A DNA stretch of 64,000 bases from Planosporangium thailandense (lineage in GTDB: Bacteria; Actinomycetota; Actinomycetes; Mycobacteriales; Micromonosporaceae), in contig NZ_JAATVY010000013.1 in assembly GCF_011947195.1 (NCBI RefSeq), positions 97,196 to 161,195 of the forward strand, given 5' to 3'. The stretch's first letter is position 1. Each line of letters starts with the position of its first letter. Below are positions 34,173 through 42,960 of this stretch, in pieces. A program made the translations under genes and the position numbers. The notes under the pieces are model-generated. The model was not told where the DNA came from. It worked only from the letters and a program-made list of their open reading frames with translations, and searched no databases.

Positions 34173-36189
34173 CGCTCACCACTCCCACGGTCTCCACGCG
34201 CAGCGCGCACTGGGCTATCTCGGAATAAGACAGGACGGGCAGCCGCGGTACCGCCATCTGAAGCAGACGCCGCAGCGGCAACCGGAGCTGAGGAGAGCAA
34301 ACCACCACGGGAGTGGCACCGCGTTGCTCGGCGGTTTCAATCAGGTGGTTCAGCTCGTCCACCATGGTCTCCGCCCGCACGGTGTCGACCAGCAACTGCA
34401 TGCCGTTGTCGGAGGGGCGTAGCGATTCGAGCAGCGACTGCTCCAGGCGCGGGTCGAACGTGATGGCGGTCAGTGCCCCGTCGGTTGCGTACCGGGCGGC
34501 GATGGCCGGGCCGAGCGCGGTCCGGGCCGCCTCCAGCAGTGCGTCCTGGTCGGTGAGCGTCTTGGCGGTCAGCGAGAGCGACTCGAAGATGCGTACCAGG
34601 TCGCGGATCGGCACGTCCTCGTCGAGGAGGGACTGCAGGACCCGCTGTATCTGGCCGAGGCTGAGCAGAGCCGGGGTGAGCTCTTCGACGACCACCGGGT
34701 GCGTGGACTTGACGACGTCGGTGAGCGCCCGTACGTCCTCGCGCCCGAGCAGGCGGCTCGCGTTGGCACGGACGACCTCGGCGAGATGCGTGATGATGAC
34801 CGATGCCCGGTCCACGACGGTTGCCCCGGACAGGTCCGCCTGGTGGCGCAGCTCGGCCGGTACCCACTTGCCGGGCAGGCCGAAGACCGGCTCGACGCCG
34901 GCCCGGCCGGGCAGGAAGTCGAGGTTCTCGCCGATCGCGAGGACGGTGCCGGGAGGCGCCTGGCCCTGGGCGACGTCCACGCCGCTGATGCGGATCGCGT
35001 ACGTCGACAGCGGCAGGTCGAGGTCGTCGCGGGTGCGTACCGGCGGCATCACGATGCCCAGGTCGAGGGCGACCTTGCGGCGCAGCGACCGTACCCGGTC
35101 CAGCAGGTCCCCGCCGGCGCCGTCGACGAGGTCGACGAGGTCGGGGGAGAGCGCGAGTTCGAGTGGGTCGACGCGCATCTCGCCGAGCAGCGCCTCGGTG
35201 GCGTTGGGGGCGGCAGGCAGTGCGTCCTGCGCCTCGCCGGTCTCGTCGGTCGTGGCGTTGGGAATCCGCTGCGCGATGAACAGGACGGCGCTGCCGGCCA
35301 GCAGGAACGGGATCTTGGGTAGGCCGGGGATCAGGCAGAGGACCAGGGCGGCGCCGCCGGCGATCCGCAGGGCGGTCCGGTGTTGGCCGAGCTGGCGGGC
35401 GACGTTGGAGCCCATGTCGCCGTCGGTGGCCGACCGGGTGACGATGAGGCCGGTCGCGACCGACAGCAGCAGCGCCGGGATCTGCGAGACCAGACCGTCG
35501 CCGACACTGAGGAGGCTGTACTTCTGGATCGCGTCGGTGGGGGAGAGCCCCTTGCCGATCATGCCGATGGCGAAGCCACCGATCAGGTTGATCAGCGTGA
35601 TGACGATGGCGGCGATGGCGTCGCCCTTGACGAACTTCGAGCCACCGTCCATGGCGCCGTAGAAGTCGGCCTCCGCGGCGACCTCGGCGCGCCGCTTGCG
35701 CGCCTCCACCTCGTCGATCAGGCCGGCGTTGAGGTCGGCGTCGATGGCCATCTGCTTACCGGGCATGGCGTCGAGGGTGAACCGGGCGCCGACCTCGGCG
35801 ACCCGCTCGGCGCCCTTGGTGATGACCAGGAACTGGATCACGACCAGGATCAGGAAGATGACCAGGCCGATCACGAGCTGGCCCCCGACCACGAAGTGGC
35901 CGAATGCGGAGATCACCTTGCCCGCGTCGCCGTTGAGGAGCACCAGGCGGGTGGCGCTGATGTTGAGCGCGAGCCGGAACAGCGTGGCGATCAGCAGCAG
36001 CGACGGGAACACGGAGAAGTCCAGCGGTCGTTTCACGTACATGCTCACGAGCACGATCAGCAGCGCTGCGGTGATATTCAGCGCGATGAGCAGGTCGATG
36101 AGCATGGTGGGGAGCGGAACGACCATCATGATGATGATCAGAACCACGCCGATGGGGACGGCGAACTGACTCAGCCTGCGACCGGACAC
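34150..36189 (-). CDS. flhA: Flagellar export gate protein FlhA
   Basis: A 679-residue FlhA. The N-terminal half has about eight membrane helices beginning VPIGVVLIIIMMVVPLPTML and includes the conserved FHIPEP-type loop region (SVFPSLLLIATLFRLALNIS; GARFTLDAMPGKQMAIDADL). The cytoplasmic C-terminal domain (from about 350) docks chaperone-substrate complexes. Part of the proton-driven type III export gate with FlhB, FliP, FliQ and FliR. GTG start with GAAGG upstream. First gene of the flhA-flhF-like-pilZ operon. Confidence 0.97.
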   Translation of the reverse strand: MSGRRLSQFAVPIGVVLIIIMMVVPLPTMLIDLLIALNITAALLIVLVSMYVKRPLDFSVFPSLLLIATLFRLALNISATRLVLLNGDAGKVISAFGHFVVGGQLVIGLVIFLILVVIQFLVITKGAERVAEVGARFTLDAMPGKQMAIDADLNAGLIDEVEARKRRAEVAAEADFYGAMDGGSKFVKGDAIAAIVITLINLIGGFAIGMIGKGLSPTDAIQKYSLLSVGDGLVSQIPALLLSVATGLIVTRSATDGDMGSNVARQLGQHRTALRIAGGAALVLCLIPGLPKIPFLLAGSAVLFIAQRIPNATTDETGEAQDALPAAPNATEALLGEMRVDPLELALSPDLVDLVDGAGGDLLDRVRSLRRKVALDLGIVMPPVRTRDDLDLPLSTYAIRISGVDVAQGQAPPGTVLAIGENLDFLPGRAGVEPVFGLPGKWVPAELRHQADLSGATVVDRASVIITHLAEVVRANASRLLGREDVRALTDVVKSTHPVVVEELTPALLSLGQIQRVLQSLLDEDVPIRDLVRIFESLSLTAKTLTDQDALLEAARTALGPAIAARYATDGALTAITFDPRLEQSLLESLRPSDNGMQLLVDTVRAETMVDELNHLIETAEQRGATPVVVCSPQLRLPLRRLLQMAVPRLPVLSYSEIAQCALRVETVGVVSGAYSIAA

Positions 36190-36265
36190 GACACCTTCTA
36201 CTGTGCGGCTACTATTGCTTGCGAGCCTGCTCCGTGGCCGTACGTGTGCCGTCCTGGCAGTTGAT

Positions 36266-36292
36266 CCATCGGCCGGCCGGTACGCTGCGTGA
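36266..36292 (-). promoter_or_regulatory. FliA/WhiG-type promoter of flhA
   Basis: On the minus strand, TCAC (36292-36289), a 15-bp spacer and GCCGATGG (36273-36266), about 70 nt before the flhA GTG. It is divergent from, and 11 bp apart from, the similar promoter of the EAL-HDOD gene. Confidence 0.65.
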
Positions 36293-36303
36293 GGATTTTT
36301 CCC

Positions 36304-36330
36304 TCAGCACCTGCGGTCTGATGCCGAATG
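36304..36330 (+). promoter_or_regulatory. FliA/WhiG-like promoter of the EAL-HDOD gene
   Basis: TCAG at 36304, 15-bp spacer, GCCGAATG at 36323-36330 (one base off the core at T). The GTG start is 8 nt downstream, so transcription would start at or next to the start codon. Confidence 0.5.
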
Positions 36331-36337
36331 TTCGGGC

Positions 36338-37585
36338 GTGTCCACCACACCCGAGCCACCGACCGCGCAGATCGTCCATGTCGGACGTCAGCCGCTGTAC
36401 AACCATGCGGGTGACGTCGTCGGCTACGAGCTGCTGTTCCGCGGCGGCGGTAGTGAGATAGAGGCGTCGCGTCGCAACGCGTACGCGACCAGTCAGGTGA
36501 TCGTCAACGCGTTCACCGAGTTCGGGCTGCGCGAGCTGGTGGGAAACCACACCTGCTTCATCAACCTCACCCGCGAGTTCATCGTCGGTGAGCTGGCCCT
36601 GCCGTTCGAACCGGGACAGGTGGTCCTGGAGATCCTCGAGACCGTCGAGATGGACGACGACGCGATCGCGGGTGTGACCCGCCTGGTGGAGCAGGGGTAC
36701 CCGATCGCCCTCGACGACTTCGTCTTCGGTCTGGGCCACGAAAAGCTGCTCGACATAGCTTCGTACGTGAAGATCGATGTGCTCGACAGCGACATGGAAC
36801 GCATCGCCTCGGTCGTGGCGGCCTGCCGCCAGTATCCGGGCATCAAGCTGGTCGCCGAGAAGGTGGAGACCCCCGAGCACACCATGCTGGCGCACGAACT
36901 CGGGTTCGAGCTATTCCAGGGGTACGCGCTCAGCCGCACCCAGGTGGTGTCGATCGCCACCCTCGCGCCGTCGCGGCTGCGCCGCCTGGAGCTGCTGGGC
37001 GCGCTGACGGGGCCGGACGCCGACCTGGACCACGTGGTGTCCATCGTCACCAGCGACCCGGCGCTTTCGTTCCGGGTACTGCGGGCCACGAACGCCGTCG
37101 CAAGTGGGCTGACGCGCCGGGTCTCCTCGGTACACGAGGCGGTCGTCATGCTCGGCGGTCGCCGGATCCGTGAGTGGGTGACCCTGATGCTGGTCTCGGA
37201 CATCGCAGAGGCCGCCGAGGACCAGCTGTCGACGACCATGGCCCGGGCCCGGCTGTGTCAGACGATCGCGCCCCGCCTGGACGCGTCCGCGGATTCCGCG
37301 TTCACCGTCGGTCTGCTGTGGGGCGTGGCGGATGTACTCGGCGTACCGGTGGCGGATCTCGTCGCCTCGCTGCCGCTGGCCGACGACGTGGTCGACGCGC
37401 TCGTCAACGGTGCCGGTTCGCTCGGCGAAGTGCTCTCGATGGTGCGGGGGTACGAGGAGGCCGACGCGTCGGTGCTCACGCACCCCAAGGTGTCACCCGC
37501 CGATCTGGCCAAGGCGTACCTGAGCGCCGTCGGCTGGTCCGTCCGGACCGTCCACGGTGTGCTCAGGGCATCCGACAGCGTGTGA
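36338..37585 (+). CDS. EAL-HDOD (YuxH-type) signalling protein
   Basis: A 415-residue protein with an N-terminal EAL-like domain (VGRQPLYNHAGDVVGYELLF, LEILETVEMDDD, IALDDFVFG, SYVKIDVLD, VAEKVETPEH, ELFQGYALSR) and a C-terminal HDOD domain (VSIVTSDPALSFRVLRATNA, VVMLGGRRIREWV). The EAL signature is present as YELLF and some metal ligands are kept, but the DDFG loop reads DDFVFG, so phosphodiesterase activity is uncertain. It is divergent from flhA and shares promoter type, which suggests c-di-GMP-linked control of motility (inference). Confidence 0.88.
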   Translation: MSTTPEPPTAQIVHVGRQPLYNHAGDVVGYELLFRGGGSEIEASRRNAYATSQVIVNAFTEFGLRELVGNHTCFINLTREFIVGELALPFEPGQVVLEILETVEMDDDAIAGVTRLVEQGYPIALDDFVFGLGHEKLLDIASYVKIDVLDSDMERIASVVAACRQYPGIKLVAEKVETPEHTMLAHELGFELFQGYALSRTQVVSIATLAPSRLRRLELLGALTGPDADLDHVVSIVTSDPALSFRVLRATNAVASGLTRRVSSVHEAVVMLGGRRIREWVTLMLVSDIAEAAEDQLSTTMARARLCQTIAPRLDASADSAFTVGLLWGVADVLGVPVADLVASLPLADDVVDALVNGAGSLGEVLSMVRGYEEADASVLTHPKVSPADLAKAYLSAVGWSVRTVHGVLRASDSV

Positions 37586-37593
37586 TTGGCGCC

Positions 37594-37653
37594 GTCTGAG
37601 CGGGTGACGTCTACTCGGGTGACGTCTACTCGGATGTCGTCTGAGCGGCGCGA
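37594..37653. repeat. 15-bp imperfect tandem repeat, four copies
   Basis: Units GTCTGAGCGGGTGAC, GTCTACTCGGGTGAC, GTCTACTCGGATGTC and GTCTGAGCGGCGCGA follow one another just after the EAL-HDOD stop codon. The remaining bases to 37783 show no gene I can support. Confidence 0.8.
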
Positions 37654-37783
37654 CGATGCCCGGACTGGGTGCCGGTGACGCTGCGTCGGGTCGACCTATG
37701 CGCGTGGGATGAGCTCCGGGAGCCCGTCGGCGGGGTGTTGGTGACGGTAGCGGACTGCGCGACCTCTGCGGCGGAAAGGGCGC

Positions 37784-38572
37784 TTACCGCTGCCAGTGGT
37801 AGGGCGTCGTCGTCGAAACCTTGACCAGGCCCGAACGTTCGAGGATCGGGCGCGAGTACTCCGTCGAGTCGCTGTGGATGAGCGTCTTGCCCATACCGAG
37901 GGCGGAACGGGCCCGTGCGGCCGTCAACGCGCGGTAGATCCCACGACCGCGCCACTCCTCACGGGTCGCGCCGCCCCAGATCCCGGCGAAGTTGGTCCCG
38001 CGCACGGGATCCAGTCGGCCGGCGCTGACGATTCGCCCCTCAGCTTCGGCAACCCACAGCTCCATGCCGTCAGCGGAGGCCAGGCGGCGGAGGAGGGCGT
38101 TCGCCATATCATCGCTGACAGCGTCACCGAAGACCTCGTCTTGCATCGCACTCATCGCGCGGACGTCTGCCTCCTCGGTGACTCGACGCAGTGTCACGCC
38201 ATCGGGCAGCGGAACGTCGACGGCTAGCAGCCGTGCCTCGCCGAGCATGATGGACTCCGGCTCGCCTGCGCTGAACCCGTTCTCCAGCAACGCCTCGTGC
38301 AACCCCGGCGCATGGTCGTGCCCACGGGTCTTCCACTCGACCCGGCTGATCTCGGGGTCCGCCTGGTAGTGGGCGAGCACCTCTGGGACGAGCTGCCGGA
38401 TCGTGTCGACGCCCGCCCCGGCGAGGTCGCGGTAGGTGACAAAACCGCGCCCACCCGCGAAGGTGACGAGGCGCAGCGGTCCGTGTCGGGTGACTGAGAT
38501 CGCACTCGGCGTCTCGGCATCGGTGCGAAGCTGCCCGTCATAGGCCGCGAGGAGGTAAGCAGGGTCGATCAC
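37784..38572 (-). CDS. GNAT-family acetyltransferase
   Basis: A 262-residue protein with a C-terminal GNAT fold. VAEAEGRIVSAGRLDPVRGT and IWGGATREEWRGRGIYRALT contain the acetyl-CoA pyrophosphate-binding Q/RxxGxG/A (REEWRGRGIY), and KTLIHSDSTEYSRPILERSG is the last strand-helix. The N-terminal half (from IDPAYLLAAYDGQLR) is a weaker related domain. Substrate unknown. GTG 38572 chosen because sequence becomes protein-like there. No strong ribosome binding site is visible and GTG 38581 is also possible. Confidence 0.85.
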   Translation of the reverse strand: MIDPAYLLAAYDGQLRTDAETPSAISVTRHGPLRLVTFAGGRGFVTYRDLAGAGVDTIRQLVPEVLAHYQADPEISRVEWKTRGHDHAPGLHEALLENGFSAGEPESIMLGEARLLAVDVPLPDGVTLRRVTEEADVRAMSAMQDEVFGDAVSDDMANALLRRLASADGMELWVAEAEGRIVSAGRLDPVRGTNFAGIWGGATREEWRGRGIYRALTAARARSALGMGKTLIHSDSTEYSRPILERSGLVKVSTTTPYHWQR

Positions 38573-38633
38573 GCCCGTCACGGTGCAATGGTGGGGCCGA
38601 GGGAGCAACCGGTTTTTGGGTCGATTGGTCGGG

Positions 38634-39176
38634 TCACCTGCCGGCGCTTGTTGGATTGTGCAGGTCGAGCCACATGATGCGGAGGTCGACGCACCCGAGC
38701 GTGGGGTGGCGGAAGGCGCCAGGGGCTCTGCCAACTGTGCTGAAGCCGAGGCTCTCGTAGAGGAGGACCGCGGCCGAGTTCGTATCGACAACGGCGTTGA
38801 ATTGGATCGCCGCGAATCCGCTTCGTCGCGCCCAGCTGATCATGTCTGTGGCGAGCGCCCGCCCCACGCCTTTGCCTCGTGCCTGCCTGGCGACCATCAG
38901 GCTGCCGGACGCTACATGGCTGCCGGGCCCGGGCCGGTTGGCGTACATGTTCGCCGTACCGAGCACCAGGTTGTCGCTGGCGGCGACGACCACTCTTGCC
39001 GGTGCGGGCAGCAGCCAGCTTCGCTTGGCGTCGTGCTCGCTCATCGCCGGGTCATAGGCGAACGTCTGCTGCTCGGTGATGACGTCATGGATGATCGGCC
39101 AAATCTGCGGCCAGTCGTCGTCACGAGCCGCGCGGACCACGAAGGTGGGTGCCGCGGGACGCTGTGGATCAGCCAT
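38634..39176 (-). CDS. GNAT-family acetyltransferase
   Basis: A 180-residue single GNAT domain. FVVRAARDDDWPQIWPIIHD begins the fold, SLMVARQARGKGVGRALATD carries the acetyl-CoA motif (RGKGVGRA), and AIQFNAVVDTNSAAVLLYES with LGFSTVGR completes it. These are typical of RimJ/phosphinothricin-acetyltransferase-like enzymes. The ATG at 39176 is preferred. Extending the frame upstream only adds Val/Ser repeats from the 9-bp array. Confidence 0.88.
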   Translation of the reverse strand: MADPQRPAAPTFVVRAARDDDWPQIWPIIHDVITEQQTFAYDPAMSEHDAKRSWLLPAPARVVVAASDNLVLGTANMYANRPGPGSHVASGSLMVARQARGKGVGRALATDMISWARRSGFAAIQFNAVVDTNSAAVLLYESLGFSTVGRAPGAFRHPTLGCVDLRIMWLDLHNPTSAGR

Positions 39177-39186
39177 GAGGGCCACG

Positions 39187-39276
39187 GCTGACACCGCCGA
39201 CGCCACTGACACCGCTGAAACCACTGAAACCACTGAAACCACTGAAACCGCTGAAACCGCTGAAACCACTGACACC
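39187..39276. repeat. 9-bp tandem repeat, ten copies, upstream of GNAT gene
   Basis: Ten consecutive units of the form RCTGAMACC start at 39187. They lie 10 bp before the start codon of the minus-strand GNAT gene, thus in its leader or promoter, and change in copy number would alter spacing there. The unit length is a multiple of three, so if translated it would only add Val/Ser residues. Confidence 0.9.
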
Positions 39277-39399
39277 ACTACCGGAACGCCCGGCGGTGAC
39301 GCGAGCGATATGTGAATGCGCCGGCATCCCCTCATGCTGCTGGTCGCCGTTTCGCAGCCGCCACTCAATTTTGCCGCCGACCGTCGTCACCGACGACGT

Positions 39400-39514
39400 C
39401 ACGCGGTCGTCGACGGGGCGTACCCGCTCAGCGAGGCGCCCCAGGCGATCCGCTACCCGCGCAGTGGTACCTACACATCGGCCAGCGCGCGGCACGGTGG
39501 CTGTCACCGGGTGA
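39400..39514 (+). pseudogene. Decayed C-terminal fragment of a medium-chain alcohol dehydrogenase
   Basis: The plus strand reads HAVVDGAYPLSEAPQAIRY, matching the last part of zinc-type MDR alcohol dehydrogenases/quinone reductases (VVDxxYPLSEAPEAxRYL). After about 12 extra or altered bases the same strand resumes as YLHIG and then, in another frame, ARGTVAVTG followed by TGA (39512-39514), the usual ARGKVVxTV ending. No start or upstream body of the gene remains. The 123 bases between the 9-bp repeat and this fragment show no other gene. The fragment's end overlaps the flhB stop region. Confidence 0.7.
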
Positions 39515-40586
39515 GGGCGGGAGTCCGATGGATACCTGCGGCCGAACCGCGGGCCTTGAGCGTCATCACGAAAGCCAGCACCTGCGCGACCGCGGCGTAC
39601 AGGTCCGGCGGAATCTCGCTGCCCAGGTCGCACGCCTTGTAAAGGGCCCGCGCCAGCGGCACGTCCTGGACCATCGGGATGCGCTTCTCGGCGGCGACGG
39701 CGCGGATGCGCGCCGCCACGACTCCCGCGCCTTTCGCCACCACCCGGGGTGCGCCCCTGCTCGGGTCGTAGCGCAGCGCGACCGCGACGTGGGTGGGGTT
39801 GACCAGTACGACGTCGGCCTTGACCAGATCGCTCATCATCCGCTGACGACTCATCGCCATCTGGCGCGAGCGGATGGCGCCCTTGAGGAGCGGGTCGCCT
39901 TCCTGCTGCTTGTGCTCCTGCTTGACCTCGTGCCTGGTCATCTTGAGCTGCTTGCCGATGCGCCGGCGGGCCACCGCGTAGTCCGCGACCGCCATGACGA
40001 GGCCGGCCGCGGCCGCGGTCCGTACCAGGGACAGCACCGTACCGGCGATCAGATTGACCAGGGTGGGCAGCGGTACCGAGCCGACCGTGACCAGGTTGGG
40101 CAGCATCTTGCTCAGCTGCACGTACAGCATGATCCCTAGAACGGCGGTCTTGATCAGCGCCTTGGCAGCTTCCCACCAGGAACGCGGACCGAACGTCTGC
40201 TTGATCCCGGACAGCGGGTTGAACCGGGAGAAGTTGGGCTTGAGGCGCTTCATGGCAGGGCGGATGCCGCCCTGGGCTGCCGCGGCGACGATCCCGGTCG
40301 CCATGATGCCGAGTACGAGCGGCGCGGCGGTGGTCGCCACCGCCTGCAGCCCGGTACCCATGAGCTTCATCGCCTTGGTCGGGTCCGGGTCGCCGATGAC
40401 GGCGACCGACTGGTAGAGCAGCTTCTCGGCGGTCTGCATGGTGCCCCGGACGGCCATCGGCAGCAGCATGCTCGCGACGAGCAGCCCGCCCCAGGAGCCG
40501 AGGTCGGGGGTACGCGGGATGCGCCCCTCCTTGCGCGCTTCCCGCTTGCGCTTCTCGGTGGGCTTCTCGGTCTTCTCGCTGCTCAT
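39504..40586 (-). CDS. flhB: Flagellar export switch protein FlhB
   Basis: A 360-residue FlhB. The charged start (EKTEKPTEKRKREARKEGRI) precedes four membrane helices, then the cytoplasmic linker and the self-cleaving NPTH motif in DVVLVNPTHVAVALRYD near residue 266. Cleavage there switches export from hook to filament proteins. Ends the fliM-to-flhB operon. The ATG overlaps the fliR stop (ATGA). Confidence 0.97.
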   Translation of the reverse strand: MSSEKTEKPTEKRKREARKEGRIPRTPDLGSWGGLLVASMLLPMAVRGTMQTAEKLLYQSVAVIGDPDPTKAMKLMGTGLQAVATTAAPLVLGIMATGIVAAAAQGGIRPAMKRLKPNFSRFNPLSGIKQTFGPRSWWEAAKALIKTAVLGIMLYVQLSKMLPNLVTVGSVPLPTLVNLIAGTVLSLVRTAAAAGLVMAVADYAVARRRIGKQLKMTRHEVKQEHKQQEGDPLLKGAIRSRQMAMSRQRMMSDLVKADVVLVNPTHVAVALRYDPSRGAPRVVAKGAGVVAARIRAVAAEKRIPMVQDVPLARALYKACDLGSEIPPDLYAAVAQVLAFVMTLKARGSAAGIHRTPALTR

Positions 40587-41356
40587 GACCCGATCGCCTG
40601 CATCACCGCGGTGACGGCCTTGTCCACGACGGTGCTGACGGCCTGCGGGAGCATGGTCATCGCCAGGCCCGCCCCGCCGAGGGTCAGCAGGATCTTCACC
40701 GGGAAGCCGAGCGCGAACGCGTTCAGCGCCGGCGCGACGCGCGACAGCAGCCCCAGCCCGATGTCGGCGCAGAACAGTACGGCGATCAGTGGCCCGGCGA
40801 TCTGCAGCGCCGCCATGAACATCTCGACCAGGCCGTTGGTCAGCAGGTGCTGGAGGTTGTGCAGCGACATCGCCCCGTCGAGGGGCAGGGCCTTGTACGA
40901 CATGGTGAAGCCGCGCAGGACGAGCTGGTGGGCGCCGGTCGCGAACAGCAGCGTGATCGCAGTGACGTTGTAGAAGCGGCCGAAGACACCGTTGCCGGTG
41001 CTGCCGCTGGCGTCCAGCGGGTCGAACGCGAACGCCACGGAGAAGCCGCCGAACAGGTCGATCAGGTTGCCGGCCGCCTGCACCGCGGAGAACAGCAGCG
41101 AGGTCAGGAAGCCGAGCGCGGCCCCGAGTACCACCTGCTCGGCCAGGCTGACCACCATCTCGGCGGTGTCGAGCTGCGGCACCTTGCCGACCAGGGTGGG
41201 CACCACGGGCAGCGCGATGGCCACCGACAGCAGCGCCTTGAGCGCCGACGGGATCGTCCGGGAGTTGAACGGCGGCGAGACGACCAGCCACGCGGCGGCC
41301 CGTACCGACGCCAGCAGCAGCGCGGTCAGCTCCGCCAGGGGCAGCTCGAGGTTCAT
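40583..41356 (-). CDS. fliR: Flagellar export gate protein FliR
   Basis: A 257-residue integral membrane protein of the FliP-FliQ-FliR pore. Landmarks: ALLLASVRAAAWLVVSPPFN, LGAALGFLTSLLFSAVQAAG, LIDLFGGFSVAFAFDP and GLLSRVAPALNAFALGFPVK. It has about six hydrophobic segments. It overlaps fliQ and flhB by ATGA-type junctions. Confidence 0.96.
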   Translation of the reverse strand: MNLELPLAELTALLLASVRAAAWLVVSPPFNSRTIPSALKALLSVAIALPVVPTLVGKVPQLDTAEMVVSLAEQVVLGAALGFLTSLLFSAVQAAGNLIDLFGGFSVAFAFDPLDASGSTGNGVFGRFYNVTAITLLFATGAHQLVLRGFTMSYKALPLDGAMSLHNLQHLLTNGLVEMFMAALQIAGPLIAVLFCADIGLGLLSRVAPALNAFALGFPVKILLTLGGAGLAMTMLPQAVSTVVDKAVTAVMQAIGS

Positions 41357-41628
41357 GCGCCCTTGACCAGGTCTGGAATCTGGGCGTACAGCATCGTGGT
41401 GAACGAGACGATCTGGTGCAGCATCCAGTTACCGGTCAGCAGCAGTGCGATCCCGACCCCGACCACCTTCGGTACGAACGACAGCGTCGCTTCCTGGATC
41501 TGGGTGGCGGACTGGAACAGCGAGATGGTGAAGCCGATGAGCAGAGCGGTGAGCAGCACCGGGGCGCCGAGCTCCGCCGCCACCGTCATGGTCTGAAGGG
41601 CGATGTGGATGATCTGGGTGTCGGTCAC
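41353..41628 (-). CDS. fliQ: Flagellar export gate protein FliQ
   Basis: A 91-residue protein of two membrane helices around the conserved ALLIGFTISLFQSATQIQEA loop followed by TLSFVPKVVG. A subunit of the FliPQR export pore. GTG start 10 bp after fliP. Ends in an overlap with fliR. Confidence 0.96.
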   Translation of the reverse strand: MTDTQIIHIALQTMTVAAELGAPVLLTALLIGFTISLFQSATQIQEATLSFVPKVVGVGIALLLTGNWMLHQIVSFTTMLYAQIPDLVKGA

Positions 41629-41638
41629 GAGTTCACCC

Positions 41639-42511
41639 CTAGTGGTAGCTGGCGACCAGAGCGGTGATGATCAGGCCCCAACCGTTGACGAGGACGAAGA
41701 GCAGCATCTTGAACGGCAGTGACACCGTGACCGGGGGCAGCATCATCATGCCCAGGCTCATCAGCGACGCGGCCACGATCATGTCGATGACCAGGAACGG
41801 GATGTAGATGACGAAGCCGATGATGAACGCGGCCCGCAGCTCGGACAGCGCGAAGGCCGGCACGACGGTCGACAGCGGCACCGAGTCGCGGTTCTTCGGC
41901 ATCGGCTTGTTGGCGACCTTGGTGAACAGGGCCAGCTCGTCCTTGCGCGTGTGGTCCAGCATGAAGTTGCGGAGCGGCTTCACGCCGTCGTTGAACGCCA
42001 CCGTCTGGGTCTTCTCACCCTTGAGGTAGGGCTGCACTCCGTCGTGGTTCATCTGGGACATGACCGGCCCCATGATGAACAGGCTGAGGAACAGCGCCAA
42101 CCCGGCCAGCACCTGGTTGGGTGGCACCGAGGTCAGGCCGAGCGCGTTCCGGGTGATGCTCAGGACCACGAAGATCTTCGTGAAGCTGGTGCACAGCAGA
42201 AGCAGGGCCGGCGCGACGCTCAGGACGGTGAGCGCGAGCAGGATGACGATCGACTGGCTCGGCTTGCCGTTGCCCACGTTGACGCTGACCGTGCCCTGCG
42301 GATCGGCGGGTGCCGTCGGTCCCGTGGGGGCGGTCGGTGCGACCGGCGCGGTGACCGGCGGGAAGGCCGCGGGGGAGAGCGCGACAGGCGCGGTTGCGGC
42401 GGGGACGAATGCGACAGGGGCGTACGCGGCCGCGGCGGTGCCGGGCGTACCGACCACTACGGCGGCGGCGACGCCGGCGGTGGCGAGGGCCAGGCGGATC
42501 CGGTGCTTCAC
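41639..42511 (-). CDS. fliP: Flagellar export gate protein FliP
   Basis: A 290-residue FliP with a signal-type N-terminus (LALATAGVAAAVVVGTPGTA) and an unusual Ala/Pro/Thr segment (about 25-75) before the conserved core. The core reads LLALTVLSVAPALLLLCTSF and ITRNALGLTSVPPNQVLAGL, then SELRAAFIIGFVIYIPFLVI and DMIVAASLMSLGMMMLPP. It builds the export pore with FliQ and FliR. The GTG at 42511 overlaps the fliO stop (GTGA). The longer frame to 42895 was rejected. Confidence 0.96.
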   Translation of the reverse strand: MKHRIRLALATAGVAAAVVVGTPGTAAAAYAPVAFVPAATAPVALSPAAFPPVTAPVAPTAPTGPTAPADPQGTVSVNVGNGKPSQSIVILLALTVLSVAPALLLLCTSFTKIFVVLSITRNALGLTSVPPNQVLAGLALFLSLFIMGPVMSQMNHDGVQPYLKGEKTQTVAFNDGVKPLRNFMLDHTRKDELALFTKVANKPMPKNRDSVPLSTVVPAFALSELRAAFIIGFVIYIPFLVIDMIVAASLMSLGMMMLPPVTVSLPFKMLLFVLVNGWGLIITALVASYH

Positions 42512-42951
42512 GGCTTGTGTCCCGTCCGTTCGCGCATGAAGTGCAGGGTCTGTTTCCAGGTTTCGGATGACAGCAGGGATCCGCCGAGCGCGCTGCGGCG
42601 GGCGGTGACCGCCGCGCCGATGGGGGAGTCGAGCGACCCTCCGACCAGCGATTCCACGGCCAGCGGTTCGCGCTTGACCTGCGGCTCCGGCTGGTACTCC
42701 TCGATCGCCTGGAGATCGGCCTCGGAGATCAGGCTGACCCGCCCGTCGGTCACGCCGAGCACCATCGCCTTGTCCGCCACACGCACCACCGCGACCGAGG
42801 CGCCGCGGCTGAGCTGCTGGCGGCCGAGTACCTCGATCAGCCCGTTGCCGCGGCGGATGCCCAGCGGCTTGCGGGCGAGCTTGGCGATGCCCCACATCAG
42901 GGCGACGACGACGAGCAGCGAGAAGATGATCCGGATGGTCAGCTCGATCAC
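42508..42951 (-). CDS. fliO: Flagellar biosynthesis protein FliO
   Basis: A 147-residue protein with one N-terminal membrane helix (IIFSLLVVVALMWGIAKLAR) and a cytoplasmic FliO/MopB domain (IEVLGRQQLSRGASVAVVRV, LGVTDGRVSLI). It helps assemble FliP. It sits between fliN and fliP as in other bacteria, and the C-terminal 60 residues look disordered. GTG start. Confidence 0.9.
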   Translation of the reverse strand: MIELTIRIIFSLLVVVALMWGIAKLARKPLGIRRGNGLIEVLGRQQLSRGASVAVVRVADKAMVLGVTDGRVSLISEADLQAIEEYQPEPQVKREPLAVESLVGGSLDSPIGAAVTARRSALGGSLLSSETWKQTLHFMRERTGHKP

Positions 42952-42960
42952 GGTCTTCCC

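Noticed and set aside
36338..37585. Active c-di-GMP phosphodiesterase
   Set aside because: The EAL domain has a changed DDFG loop and belongs to the YuxH/HDOD type, so catalytic activity is not asserted.
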